Origin: Lacticaseibacillus parakribbianus
GTDB lineage: Bacteria; Bacillota; Bacilli; Lactobacillales; Lactobacillaceae
DNA: 64,000 nt
Direction of reading: 5' to 3'
NCBI RefSeq assembly: GCF_025490915.1
Contig: NZ_JANQBA010000001.1
Coordinates: forward strand, 62,001-126,000
Positions 1-8,269 of the stretch are shown piece after piece (position 1 is the first letter of the stretch; every line of letters begins with the position of its first letter). A program made the position numbers and the translations under genes. The notes below the pieces were generated by a model. That model made no database searches. It saw only the letters and a program-made list of their open reading frames with translations, and was not told the DNA's origin.

Positions 1-1
1 G

Positions 2-148
2 GCGGGTGGCTTCCTCTTTGTCGGCGGGGCCATCATCATGACCACCACGAGGTTCGGCCAGGTGGTGCCATACATCGGCGCCGGCTGTGCGGTGCTGGGC
101 GTGGGCATGCTAATTTATTACCTGTTCAGCGACGACGGCAAGTACTGA
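2..148 (+). CDS. Membrane protein, 3' end only
   Basis: Only the last 48 codons lie in the window. The frame starting at base 2 is open to the TGA at 146-148. It encodes two hydrophobic stretches (GGFLFVGGAIIM and a second ending GVGMLIYYLF) separated by a short polar turn, with a charged C-terminal tail SDDGKY. This is consistent with the last two helices of an integral membrane protein. The family cannot be identified from this fragment. A strong terminator follows ten bases later, so this is the last gene of its transcript. Confidence 0.6.
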   Translation, partial: AGGFLFVGGAIIMTTTRFGQVVPYIGAGCAVLGVGMLIYYLFSDDGKY

Positions 149-157
149 TGCCGTGCG

Positions 158-199
158 AAAACGCGGTTGCCAAGGCATGACCTTGGCAACCGCGTTTTT
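158..199 (+). terminator. Rho-independent terminator
   Basis: An 18-bp perfect inverted repeat (bases 158-175 with 181-198, core CGCGGTTGCCAAGG) has a 5-base loop and ends in a T-run. Because A-runs flank the left arm it could act in both directions. Confidence 0.9.
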
Positions 200-257
200 G
201 GTGCCGCCGGGTGATCGGGCCACTGCGAATCGGTCAGGCCAATCGAGGAAAATCTCG

Positions 258-285
258 TTGCGCGGCGGTGCGGCTCTGCTATAAT
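258..285 (+). promoter_or_regulatory. Promoter of the GGDEF/EAL gene
   Basis: TTGCGC (258-263) and a perfect TATAAT (280-285) are separated by 16 bases. They lie about 70 bases ahead of the GTG start at 353. Confidence 0.6.
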
Positions 286-352
286 GATTGGGTTAAGGTG
301 GCGAAGTAATGAGCCATTCCTCACTTTAATCCAATTCGCGGAGGTCGGATTC

Positions 353-2093
353 GTGTCAGGCACCATGATTGCATTGTCTTTTGGCATCACATTCTTGTTA
401 AGCGTTTTTCTCGCCGTCGGCATCACGTCTTTGATTTACTGGGTCAATGACCGTGCGATTTCACCGTTCATCGTGTCGCACCGGCGCGGGTTGGTTCGCG
501 CGATCAGCCTGAGCTTCCTCGCGGTGCTTTACGTGATTCAGGGCCTGCAGTTTCAGGTCGACCCGGTCATGTCGGTGTTTGGCTACCACTGGGCCTTCCT
601 GAACCTGATGCTGGTCTGTCTGTACGTCATCGTGGTGCAGGTCGGGGACCTGGTCACGCTCGCCGTGCAGGCCGTGGCCGCCGGTATGTACGTCTGGCGC
701 TTCGCCGCCCCGCTGTCCGGTTGGGTGGTCGGCGCGTATTTGGTGTGGCTAGCGTTGCTGATGGGGTGTTACTGGCAGCGTCGGCGGCTGCATGAGTCGC
801 GGCTTTTGGATCACCTGGCGATTCTGGCGGTCGGCGTCTGGGGCATCGGCACGATTTATTTGACGCAGCCGCGCAGCTGGGACGGTTGGTGGTGGGGGCG
901 CGAGCTTCTGGCCTACGCGCTGTTGTCTGTCATCATCTGCGAGGCCAACCGGCTAATGCTGGCCACCGACGTGAAAACCGCCGACCTTCAGCGCGTCGCG
1001 GCTTACGAGCGGCTGACCGGCGACGCCGCGTTCACTCGCGATCAGGCCGAGCTGGCCCGGCTGTTGGTTCGCGCCCAAGACCTTGGCTTGAGCCTGACGG
1101 TGGTGGCGCTTGATGTCGATCGCTTCGGTGATTACAGTCGCAGCGTCGGGTTCTTGAGTGGCAACGTCGCCTTGGTCAAGTTCGCAGACGTCTTGCACGA
1201 CGTGGTCGCGACGACCCCTAACGGCCGCTTCTTTCGCTCGGGCGGCGACGAGTTTACGCTGGCGCTGCTGGACGCCACCCCGCAGGCAACGGTGGCGCTG
1301 GTCGGCCGGCATCGCGGTGGCCGGCGTTCAGGACGATAGCATCAATGCGGTGCTCAAACGGGCGGATGATTTCCTGCGGGTGAGCAAGAAGCAGGGTCGC
1401 GACCGCATGTGCGGTGACGGGGTGGCGACGAGCGATCAGACACCGCGCCTCGCCTTTTTCGCCCAGGGCATTCAGGCCGCGGCGGCAGAGAAGGCTACGG
1501 CCTGGGGGGCGGAGCTGTTGCTTCGCGAGTACGATCAGGCGGCGGCGCGGTGGCTGTTGCCTAAGCGCTTCGACATCAGCGTTGAGCAGCAGATTGCGCT
1601 GATTGCGGCGGCCCTGAAACACACGCCGGTGCCGCGGGTGACCCTCAACTTGACGTTGGGACAGTTCTCCGATCCCGCCACCGCCGACGCCTTGGCCGGG
1701 TTCGCCACCGCCCCTTACGGCCCCGGCGAGCTGATTGTCGAGATCACGACCGTACCGGACCTCAACACCATCCGCCGAGTGACGGCGCGGTACCGCGACG
1801 CAGGCATTCGCGTGTTCATCGATGACGTCGGCTCGGACAACAGCTACGAGCTGGTGCAGCGGATCCTGCCATACATCGACGGGGTGAAGTTCGCGATGCA
1901 AAACCTCAGGCGCCATGAGTCATTGGGCCGCATTCGCGAGCGGGTCGCCTTTTGGGCGGCCGTCGCCCAAAAGGCCGCGATCACCTTCGTGCTGGAAGGG
2001 GTCGAAACCGCGGCCGATGTGCAATACGGTCAGCAGCTCGGCGTCGCGTACTTTCAGGGGTACTTCTTCGGCAAGCCGGCGCTGCCGGCGTGA
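353..2093 (+). pseudogene. GGDEF/EAL-type membrane protein split by a one-base frameshift
   Basis: The first part (353-1339) encodes about six membrane helices and then a GGDEF-like domain with the motif RSGGDEF. The second part, one frame on and ending at 2093, supplies the end of that domain (GIAVAGVQDD, RADDFLRVSKKQGRDR) and a divergent EAL-like domain (ELLLREY where EALLR is usual, IDDVGSDNS, LEGVETAADV, GYFFGKP). The frames join if one G of the GG at 1300-1301 is removed, giving VALSAGIAVA. The GTG at 353 is chosen because GGAGG at 340-344 sits eight bases upstream; an ATG at 284 overlaps the -10 box and lacks a binding site. The family makes or breaks cyclic di-GMP, but GN replaces the usual GD in the GGDEF half and several EAL signature residues differ, so activity is doubtful even when repaired. 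A sequencing error is possible. Confidence 0.75.
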
Positions 2094-2112
2094 GCCGAGG
2101 GCAAGCGTCGTC

Positions 2113-2141
2113 AAAGTGGTCGCCGTGGGCGGCCACTTTTT
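2113..2141 (+). terminator. Rho-independent terminator
   Basis: AAAGTGGTCGCC pairs with GGCGGCCACTTT around a 3-base loop and runs into five T residues. It ends the GGDEF/EAL transcript. Confidence 0.85.
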
Positions 2142-2161
2142 GTGTGGTGGCACCGCGGTGG

Positions 2162-2190
2162 TTGCTTTTTTATGTTAACTCCGCTACACT
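2162..2190 (+). promoter_or_regulatory. Promoter for the DUF441 gene
   Basis: TTGCTT (2162-2167) and TACACT (2185-2190) are separated by 17 bases, 29 bases ahead of the start codon. Confidence 0.65.
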
Positions 2191-2218
2191 GTTACAAGAC
2201 TAAACACGGAGGTCGAAC

Positions 2219-2680
2219 ATGGAGAGTTGGTTGTTTCTGCTGGCGGTGCTCGCCATAGCGGCGCTGGCCAAGAACCAGGCGCTTTTGATCGGGGTCGGGT
2301 TTGTGCTGGTGCTGAAGCTGGTCCCGGCCTTTCATCCGTTCCTGAAGCTGCTGCAGGCTCAGGGCATCAATTGGGGGGTCACGGTGATTTCCGCGGCCAT
2401 CATGGTGCCGATTGCTACCGGCGACATCGGGGTCAAGGAGCTGATGCGCGTGATGAAAAGCCCCGCCGGCTGGATTGCCATCGCGATGGGGGTGCTGGTC
2501 GCGGTGCTTTCGGCCAAGGGGGTCGGCCTGCTGGCGCAAAGCCCCGAGATGACCGTCGCCCTGGTGTTCGGCACGATTCTCGGCGTGGTGCTGCTGCGCG
2601 GCATCGCAGCCGGGCCGGTGATTGCCAGCGGCATGACCTACGTGATTTTGACGGTGTTCAACCTGATTCCAGGTAAGTAA
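2219..2680 (+). CDS. DUF441 (UPF0756) membrane protein
   Basis: The 153-residue product is almost entirely hydrophobic, with about four membrane segments. It matches the DUF441/UPF0756 family (YtwI of Bacillus subtilis and YeaL of Escherichia coli) in length and in landmarks such as [10 protein letters not shown], the central [21 protein letters not shown] stretch and ATGDIG. The family's function is unknown. The ATG at 2219 follows CGGAGG. The gene has its own promoter and is followed within 46 bases by the S1-domain gene, so co-transcription is possible. Confidence 0.85.
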   Translation: MESWLFLLAVLAIAALAKNQALLIGVGFVLVLKLVPAFHPFLKLLQAQGINWGVTVISAAIMVPIATGDIGVKELMRVMKSPAGWIAIAMGVLVAVLSAKGVGLLAQSPEMTVALVFGTILGVVLLRGIAAGPVIASGMTYVILTVFNLIPGK

Positions 2681-2725
2681 CACACCATATATGGAAGCAA
2701 TGTGCATGGCACAAAAGGAGCAAAC

Positions 2726-3577
2726 ATGAACTTTAACGGGCAAATCGTCGCCGCCGCGGTGACGGACAGCAATGACACACAGGTCTTCGCCCAGTACGAC
2801 GGGGTGACCATGGCAATCGACCGCACCGAGTTTGAGGCAGCGCCGGCCGTCGGCACCGCCGTGTCCGGTTTTGCCTACGAGAACACGCACGGCGTCGCCC
2901 GGTTGACCACCAAGCTGCCCAAGGTCGGCCACGACCATTACGCCTTCGGGACGGTGGTTGAGGTGCGGCGCGACCTCGGGGTGTTCGTCAACATCGGCCT
3001 GCCGGACAAGGACATCGTCGTGTCCTTGGACCAGCTGCCGGAGCTGACCCGCCTGTGGCCCAACCGCGGCGACCGGCTGATGGTGCAGCTGATGATCGAC
3101 AAGAAACACCGGCTGTGGGGGAGCCTGGCGGATGAGTCGATCATCCGGGCGGTGGCCAACCGCGCCAAGCCGGAGCTGATGAATCAGGACGTGACGGCGA
3201 CGGTGTACCGCCTCAAGATGGCCGGCACCCACGTGTTGACCGATGATTTTTACCTGGGCTTCATTCACCCGGCGGAACGCGACGTGGAGCCGCGGCTGGG
3301 CGAGGTCGTGCATGCCCGGGTGATTGGCGTGAAGGACGGCGAGCTGAACCTGTCGCTCAAGCCGCGCGCCTTTGAGGCGATCGACGACGATGCCGGCATG
3401 GTGCTGGCGGTCTTAGAGCACAGCCAGGACCACCGGATACCGTTCACGGATAAAAGCGATCCGGAGGCGATCAAGCAGGCGTTCGGCATCAGCAAGGCCG
3501 CGTTCAAACGTGCGTTGGGCCACCTGATGAAGGCAAAGAAAATTCGCCAGCACGACGGTGTCACCGAACTGTTGTAG
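2726..3577 (+). CDS. cvfB: S1-domain RNA-binding protein, CvfB family
   Basis: The 283-residue product has the CvfB/YitL layout: S1-like OB folds (for example HYAFGTVVEVRRDLGVFVNIGLPDKDIVV around residues 75-100 and a second around 140-215) followed by a C-terminal winged helix (FTDKSDPEAIKQAFGISKAAFKRALG). In staphylococci CvfB binds RNA and influences virulence-factor expression; here a general RNA-binding role is the inference. The ATG at 2726 is preferred over one at 2702 because AAGGAG at 2715-2720 is correctly spaced. xerD starts nine bases after the stop codon. Confidence 0.85.
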   Translation: MNFNGQIVAAAVTDSNDTQVFAQYDGVTMAIDRTEFEAAPAVGTAVSGFAYENTHGVARLTTKLPKVGHDHYAFGTVVEVRRDLGVFVNIGLPDKDIVVSLDQLPELTRLWPNRGDRLMVQLMIDKKHRLWGSLADESIIRAVANRAKPELMNQDVTATVYRLKMAGTHVLTDDFYLGFIHPAERDVEPRLGEVVHARVIGVKDGELNLSLKPRAFEAIDDDAGMVLAVLEHSQDHRIPFTDKSDPEAIKQAFGISKAAFKRALGHLMKAKKIRQHDGVTELL

Positions 3578-3586
3578 GAGGTTACC

Positions 3587-4471
3587 TTGGACGAGCTGAT
3601 TGCGGATTTCATTCATTACCTGGACGTCGAGCGGGGGCTGGCCAAGACGACGCAGGTCAGCTACCGCCAGGACCTGCGGGAGTTTCAGGCGTGGCTTGAG
3701 CAAAGCGCCCAGCTGGACGCGTTTCCCAGCGAGCTGACGGTGATTCAGGCCTTCTTAGGGGACCAAAACGCACAAAAGGCGCCGAGCTCGCTGAGCCGCA
3801 TGATCTCCGCGATGCGCCGCTTTTACCGCTACCTGCTCAAGGAGGCGGTGGTGGCGGCCGACCCAATGGTTCTGATCGACTCGCCCAAGCCGGCCCAGCA
3901 CCTGCCGGCGACGCTGTCGAACACCGAAATCGACCGGCTGATGGCCGCCCCGGACCTGAGCAAGCCGCTTGGCCTACGCGATCGCGCGATTTTTGAGCTG
4001 ATGTACGCCACTGGGCTGCGGGTGTCCGAGGTGGTCAACCTCCGGCTGGACCAGCTGCACCTGAGCATGAACCTGATTCAGGTGACCGGGAAGGGCGACA
4101 AGGAGCGCATTGTGCCGATCAGCTCCCAGGCCGCCGGCTGGGTGCAGCGTTACCTGCAAGACGCCAGACCGAGTCTGACGGTCAAGACCCGGCCGGCGAC
4201 GGTGTTCGTGAACTTCCACGGCCGGCCGCTGACGCGCCAGGGCATCTGGAAGAACCTCAAGGCCTACATCGCGGCGCTTGGCATCAAGAAGAACGTGACG
4301 CCACACACGCTGCGCCACAGCTTTGCCACGCACCTGCTGGAGAACGGCGCGGATCTGCGCGTGGTCCAGGAGCTTTTGGGCCACAGCGACATCAGCACCA
4401 CGCAGATATACACCCACCTCAGCAACCATAAAATCGTCGCGGTGTACCACGAGACCCACCCGCGGGGCTGA
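3587..4471 (+). CDS. xerD: Site-specific tyrosine recombinase XerD
   Basis: The 294-residue product has an N-terminal SAM-like DNA-binding domain (about 1-85) and a C-terminal tyrosine recombinase domain. The catalytic set is visible: Arg in TGLRVSEVVNL, Lys in TGKGDKER, HTLRHSFATH, LLGHSDISTTQIYTH with the nucleophile Tyr. XerD works with XerC at dif to resolve chromosome dimers. The start is TTG at 3587, set by GGAGG at 3577-3581 overlapping the end of cvfB; no ATG fits. A second family member, xerC, is at 61891. In this family xerD sits before ribT, scpA and scpB, as here. Confidence 0.93.
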   Translation: MDELIADFIHYLDVERGLAKTTQVSYRQDLREFQAWLEQSAQLDAFPSELTVIQAFLGDQNAQKAPSSLSRMISAMRRFYRYLLKEAVVAADPMVLIDSPKPAQHLPATLSNTEIDRLMAAPDLSKPLGLRDRAIFELMYATGLRVSEVVNLRLDQLHLSMNLIQVTGKGDKERIVPISSQAAGWVQRYLQDARPSLTVKTRPATVFVNFHGRPLTRQGIWKNLKAYIAALGIKKNVTPHTLRHSFATHLLENGADLRVVQELLGHSDISTTQIYTHLSNHKIVAVYHETHPRG

Positions 4472-4500
4472 TGGGGCGTGGTTTAGTCGGGACAGCGAAT

Positions 4501-4529
4501 TTGCCCGGGACCGGCGCCTGTGGTATCTT
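4501..4529 (+). promoter_or_regulatory. Promoter for ribT-scpAB-rluB
   Basis: TTGCCC (4501-4506) and TATCTT (4524-4529) are spaced 17 bases apart, 56 bases before ribT. Confidence 0.55.
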
Positions 4530-4585
4530 ATCCAAGAAAGACGCCCGGTTCAATGGGCGACGGTAGACATCGTGTGGAGGGTACA

Positions 4586-4978
4586 ATGCTGACGAAATAC
4601 AAGAATGATTATTCCAAAATTGCGATGGGCTTCCTGTCCTTTGAGCCGGATCTGAAGGACATGGGTCACCTCAAGACGGAGCTTAAGCTTTACACCGAGG
4701 ACAACGCGCATGTGCTGTACCTCTACCGCGAGGCGGCCGGAGGCGATTTTGAAGGCGTGGTCGGCGTCGAGCTTGGCACCGACTTCGCTTTGGTCCGCCA
4801 CCTGTCGCTGTCACCGGCCGTGCGGGATACGGCCACCCAGTACGCGGTGCTGGATGACCTGGCCGCCTTGTACCCGGAGCGCCGGCTGATGGGGACGCTT
4901 GAAAACGCGCCTTTGGTCGCCGGGTTCAACCAGCAGAGAAAAGAGGCCGGCCATGCCGCTGACACTGGTCTTAGATGA
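4586..4978 (+). CDS. ribT: RibT-like GNAT-fold protein
   Basis: The 130-residue protein resembles RibT, a GNAT-type acetyltransferase-like protein named for its place in bacillar riboflavin operons. In lactobacilli it commonly lies between xerD and scpA, as here. Beta strands and the region LVRHLSLSPAVRDTATQYAVLDDL fit the GNAT core. The true substrate is not established. The ATG at 4586 follows GGAGG at 4576-4580. Its 3' end overlaps scpA by 26 bases, which implies translational coupling. Confidence 0.75.
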   Translation: MLTKYKNDYSKIAMGFLSFEPDLKDMGHLKTELKLYTEDNAHVLYLYREAAGGDFEGVVGVELGTDFALVRHLSLSPAVRDTATQYAVLDDLAALYPERRLMGTLENAPLVAGFNQQRKEAGHAADTGLR

Positions 4979-5678
4979 TTTTTCCGGGCCACTGGACCTG
5001 CTGTGGCACCTGATTCGCACCAACGAGGTCGACATTTACGATATTCCAATCGCCGCCATCACCAGCCAGTACCTGGACTACCTGCGCCACATGCAGGAGC
5101 TCAGGCTTGATGTGGCCGGCGATTATTTCGTGATGGCCGCCAGCTTGATGGCGCTCAAAAGCCAGATGCTGTTGCCGCAACCGGAGGCGCAAGACGAGCT
5201 GGCCGATGATTACGTCGACCCCCGCGCGGATCTGGTGTCGCAGCTGTTGACCTACCAGGTTTACCAAGAGGCCGCCGCCGGCTTCAAGGCGCTGGAACGC
5301 GCCCGGGCGAAGTCTTACGCCAAGGCCGAAACGCTGCCTGACGCCGATTTTCAAGTGCCGATGGCCCCCGGGGCGGTCAAGCTGCGCGACCTCACCCAGG
5401 CGATGGCCGCGGTGGTGGCCCGGCAGCTGGCGACGGCTCAGACCATCGCCCACATCGAGGCCGAGCCGGTGTCCGTCACCGAACGGCTCGGTGAGGTGAT
5501 GCAAGACCTCGCCAAGTGGCACACTTGCCGCTTCGAGCGGCTGCTGCAAAGGCGGACGGTCGAAGGGGTGGTGACGACCTTCATGGCCATTTTGGAACTG
5601 ATGAAAAACGCGCAGATTGTCTGCGAGCAGGCCGAGCCGTTCGCCCCAATCATTGTCACCTTGAAGGAGGCCGCCTGA
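4953..5678 (+). CDS. scpA: Segregation and condensation protein A
   Basis: The 241-residue protein is ScpA, the kleisin that bridges the SMC dimer and recruits ScpB in the bacterial condensin that folds the chromosome. It opens with the hallmark FSGPLDLLWHLIRTNEVDIYDIPI and FVMAASLMALKSQMLLP, has a charged middle, and ends in a winged helix that includes VVTTFMAILELMKNAQIVCEQ. The internal ATG at 4953 with AAGAGG upstream is the start, giving the usual family N-terminus. It overlaps ribT (26 bases) and its stop overlaps scpB (TGATG). Confidence 0.93.
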   Translation: MPLTLVLDDFSGPLDLLWHLIRTNEVDIYDIPIAAITSQYLDYLRHMQELRLDVAGDYFVMAASLMALKSQMLLPQPEAQDELADDYVDPRADLVSQLLTYQVYQEAAAGFKALERARAKSYAKAETLPDADFQVPMAPGAVKLRDLTQAMAAVVARQLATAQTIAHIEAEPVSVTERLGEVMQDLAKWHTCRFERLLQRRTVEGVVTTFMAILELMKNAQIVCEQAEPFAPIIVTLKEAA

Positions 5679-6259
5679 TGCAACCGGCGCTTGAAGCCAT
5701 TTTGTACACCGCCGGTTCGGCCGGCGTCGCCTTGGACCAGTTCGCCCAGCTGCTGAACATCAGCCCGGCCGCGGCCCGCCAGCAGCTCGCCAACCTGGCC
5801 CAAAGCCTAGAGGAAGACCCCAACCGCGGGCTAATGCTGCAGCAGGCCGATGACCGCTTCTTCCTGCTGACCAAGCCGGCGTTCGGCGACCTGCTGCACG
5901 CCTACTTCGCCGGACCGCCGGCGCAGGGGCTGTCGCAGGCGGCGCTTGAGGTGCTGGCGATCATCGCCTACCAGCAGCCAATCACCCGCATTGACATCGA
6001 TGAGGTCCGCGGGGTCCAAAGCAGCGGGGCGCTGACCACGCTGGCGGCGCGGCGGCTGATTCAGGAGGCGGGGCGCAAGGAGGCACCGGGGCGGCCGATT
6101 CTTTACGCCACCACGCCTTTTTTCCTCGATTACTTCGGGCTGACCACGCTGGACGACCTGCCGGCGCTTGAGGCGGCCCAGGCGCCGCAGGAGGTGGACC
6201 TGTTCGCCGATTTTGACGCGGTGCTGCCGGCAACTGACAAAGGAGAAACGGATGACTGA
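5678..6259 (+). CDS. scpB: Segregation and condensation protein B
   Basis: The 193-residue protein is ScpB, the second accessory subunit of the SMC condensin. Two winged helices are recognisable: LEAILYTAGSAGVALDQFAQLL at the N-terminus and ALEVLAIIAYQQPITRIDIDEVRGVQSSGALTTLAARRLI, the most conserved segment, followed by GRPILYATTPFFLDYFGL. AAGGAGG at 5664-5670 fixes the ATG at 5678. The end overlaps rluB by eight bases, so the scpA-scpB-rluB run is a tightly coupled operon. Confidence 0.93.
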   Translation: MQPALEAILYTAGSAGVALDQFAQLLNISPAAARQQLANLAQSLEEDPNRGLMLQQADDRFFLLTKPAFGDLLHAYFAGPPAQGLSQAALEVLAIIAYQQPITRIDIDEVRGVQSSGALTTLAARRLIQEAGRKEAPGRPILYATTPFFLDYFGLTTLDDLPALEAAQAPQEVDLFADFDAVLPATDKGETDD

Positions 6260-7082
6260 ACTGAGTGCTGAACGACTGCAAAAAGTGATTGCCAACGCCG
6301 GCGTGGCGTCACGGCGCCACGCCGAGGAACTGATCGCCACCGGCCACGTGATGGTCAACGGTGAGGTGGTCACCACCATGGGCGTGAAGGTCACGCCTAA
6401 AGACGAGATTCAAGTCGACGGGGTACCGCTGAACAAGGAGAAGAAGCGCTACTTCCTGTTCTACAAACCCCGCGGCGTGATCACCGCCGTGACCGACGAT
6501 AAAAAACGCGCGGTGGTCACCGACTACTTCGCCGATGTGCGTGAGCACGTCTACCCGGTGGGGCGGCTGGACTACGACACGTCGGGGCTGCTGATCATGA
6601 CCAATGACGGCGAGTTCGCCAACATGCTGATGCACCCGAGCTTCAAGGTCGACAAGAAGTACGTCGCCAAGGTCCAAGGCATCCCGACTCGCGCCCAGAT
6701 GATGCCGCTGCGCGACGGGCTGGTGGTCGACCACAAGAAGCTGGCGCCGGCTCGCTTCAACATCATGTCAAGCGACAAGGACAAGCAGACCGCGATTGTG
6801 TCGTTGACCATTCACCAAGGCATCAACCACCAGGTCAAGAAGATGTTTCAGACGCTGGGCTTTCCGGTGATGAAGCTGTCTCGCACCGAGTACGGCCCCT
6901 TGAACCTCGAGGGGCTGGTCTCAGGTGAGCACCGGCCGTTGCGCCAGGCGGAGCTGACCGCCCTGCGTGATATGGCGGCGGCCGCAAGCCCCGAGGCGAC
7001 GGCGGCGCGGCGCAAGAAGCCGGTGAGTCGCGAGGGCTGGGCACAGGCCAAGCGCAAGCGTGAAACCGCTCGCAAAAAGTAG
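6252..7082 (+). CDS. rluB: 23S rRNA pseudouridine synthase, RluB family
   Basis: The 276-residue enzyme has an N-terminal S4 RNA-binding domain (RLQKVIANAGVASRRHAEELI, about residues 7-65) and a RsuA/RluB-type catalytic domain with the active-site loop GRLDYDTSGLLIMTNDGE containing the catalytic Asp. It converts a uridine in the peptidyl-transferase region of 23S rRNA to pseudouridine. The basic C-terminal tail (RRKKPVSREGWAQAKRKRE) is typical. The ATG at 6252 is preceded by AAAGGAG inside scpB. Confidence 0.92.
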   Translation: MTELSAERLQKVIANAGVASRRHAEELIATGHVMVNGEVVTTMGVKVTPKDEIQVDGVPLNKEKKRYFLFYKPRGVITAVTDDKKRAVVTDYFADVREHVYPVGRLDYDTSGLLIMTNDGEFANMLMHPSFKVDKKYVAKVQGIPTRAQMMPLRDGLVVDHKKLAPARFNIMSSDKDKQTAIVSLTIHQGINHQVKKMFQTLGFPVMKLSRTEYGPLNLEGLVSGEHRPLRQAELTALRDMAAAASPEATAARRKKPVSREGWAQAKRKRETARKK

Positions 7083-7111
7083 TTGACACGACCGGGCGGT
7101 TTGGTTACAAT
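7083..7111 (+). promoter_or_regulatory. Strong promoter for the FMN riboswitch and ribU
   Basis: A perfect TTGACA (7083-7088) and TACAAT (7106-7111) are separated by 17 bases, starting at the rluB stop codon. Confidence 0.85.
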
Positions 7112-7135
7112 TAGTACGTAATTAAATAACTGGTT

Positions 7136-7250
7136 CGTCTTCAGGGGCAGGGTGCAATTCCCGACCGGTGGTGAAAGTCCACGACCCGCGGCAACGCGGC
7201 CGATTCGGTGTGATTCCGGAACCGATAGTATAGTCTAGATAAAGAAGATG
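7136..7250 (+). ncRNA. FMN riboswitch (RFN element)
   Basis: The conserved RFN blocks are present in order: GGGCAGGGTGCAATTCCCGACCGG, then GTGGTGAAAGTCCACGA, then the ATTCGGTGTGATTCCGGAACCGATAGT block and AGTCTAGAT. The closing helix is formed by CGTCTTC (7136-7142) with GAAGATG (7244-7250). FMN binding is expected to favour the downstream terminator at 7282-7315 and switch ribU off. Confidence 0.97.
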
Positions 7251-7281
7251 GGGCTTATTTTGAATGCTGAAATTCAAGAGA

Positions 7282-7315
7282 AGACTCATTATCCCCGGGG
7301 GTAGTGGGTCTTTTT
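7282..7315 (+). terminator. Riboswitch expression-platform terminator
   Basis: AGACTCATTATCCCC pairs with GGGGTAGTGGGTCT, with some G-U pairs, and is followed by TTTTT. It lies between the FMN aptamer and ribU. Confidence 0.85.
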
Positions 7316-7347
7316 GCTCCTCTGAAGCAACCATTGGAGGAATTCTT

Positions 7348-7938
7348 ATGTCCAGTTCCAAGTTGCACCGGTTGGTTGGCGTTGCGTTGTTGGCCGCGGT
7401 TGGGTTCGTGCTCCAGATGTTTTTGGAGTTCCCGATTCTGCCGGCCTTTCCGTTCCTTAAGCTCGACTTGTCGGATCTGACTGTGCTGCTGGGTGGCCTG
7501 CTGTACGGGCCGGTCGGCGGCGTGATGACCGCCTTTGTTCGCAGCTTGCTGCACTATGTGCTGACCGGCGGCGGGGTGATCAACCTGGTCGGCGACGGCG
7601 CGTCCTTCATCGCCAGCGTCGGCTTCATGTGGCCAGTGGTCGCGATGATGAAAAACAAGAACTCGCTCGGCCGTCAGATTGGGGGCCTGGTTGCCGGCAC
7701 CCTGAGCCTGACCGTCATCATGAGCGTCCTGAACTGGCTGGTCATCATGCCGATGTACCTGGCGGTGATGAACTTCAGTTTGGGGATGTCGACGCTCAAG
7801 TACGTGCTGATCGGCGTGGTGCCGTTCAACCTGATCAAGGGCGTGGTGGTTTCGGCCGTCTTCTTCGCCTTGGCCAAGGCGCTGATGCCGTGGCTTGAAA
7901 AGCAGCGCCGCGCCAGCCAGACGCCGCACTTGTCCTAA
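7348..7938 (+). CDS. ribU: Riboflavin ECF transporter S component RibU
   Basis: The 196-residue membrane protein has about six helices and the RibU signature near the start (LEFPILPAFPFLKLDLSDLTVLLGGLLYGP). RibU is the substrate-binding S component that captures riboflavin and docks on the shared EcfAA'T energising module, which is not in this window. The ATG at 7348 with GGAGG at 7336-7340 is used; an in-frame ATG at 7264 falls upstream of the regulatory terminator and is rejected. Control by the FMN riboswitch confirms the substrate assignment. Confidence 0.95.
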   Translation: MSSSKLHRLVGVALLAAVGFVLQMFLEFPILPAFPFLKLDLSDLTVLLGGLLYGPVGGVMTAFVRSLLHYVLTGGGVINLVGDGASFIASVGFMWPVVAMMKNKNSLGRQIGGLVAGTLSLTVIMSVLNWLVIMPMYLAVMNFSLGMSTLKYVLIGVVPFNLIKGVVVSAVFFALAKALMPWLEKQRRASQTPHLS

Positions 7939-7952
7939 ACCGCAGACATGAC

Positions 7953-7982
7953 AAACGCCGCGCAGAATTGCGCGGCGTTTTT
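7953..7982 (+). terminator. Rho-independent terminator, probably bidirectional
   Basis: AAACGCCGCGC pairs with GCGCGGCGTTT around a 6-base loop. It has T residues on both strands and lies between the convergent ribU and ferredoxin genes. Confidence 0.9.
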
Positions 7983-8002
7983 GCGTCAGTTGGGCGAAAT
8001 GT

Positions 8003-8239
8003 TCAGTCGTGCGGCCAAGGCGTGTTGGCTCGCTTGATGGCGCCGGTCGGGCAGCCGCGGTAGGCCAGCTTGAAGGCAATCTGCTCGCTGGCCGTCAGCT
8101 CATGGGTGCCGGCGTTGTGGTCCGGAATCAAGCTGGCGATGCCCTCCGCGTCATAGCTAAACAGCCTGGGGGCCAGCAGCTGGCAGCGGCCGCAGGCGAT
8201 GCAGGCGCTTTGATCCACTTTTCCGTAGTATAATGTCAT
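8003..8239 (-). CDS. fer: Single-cluster ferredoxin
   Basis: The 78-residue acidic protein binds one [4Fe-4S] cluster: CIACGRC supplies three cysteines and a later CP in YRGCPTGAI supplies the fourth. It is an electron carrier of the Bacillus Fer type. It is divergent from ypbB, and the fer-ypbB-recQ neighbourhood is also found in Bacillus. The ATG on the minus strand at 8239 is the only start giving the full N-terminus. No strong ribosome binding site is visible. Confidence 0.88.
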   Translation of the reverse strand: MTLYYGKVDQSACIACGRCQLLAPRLFSYDAEGIASLIPDHNAGTHELTASEQIAFKLAYRGCPTGAIKRANTPWPHD

Positions 8240-8269
8240 CTTGAAGTCTCACTTTCTCGGGAGGTCGCC

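Noticed and set aside
2192-3313. Minus-strand open frame of 373 codons
   Set aside because: It is opposite the DUF441 and cvfB genes, His/Gln-rich by codon reflection, and has no ribosome binding site.
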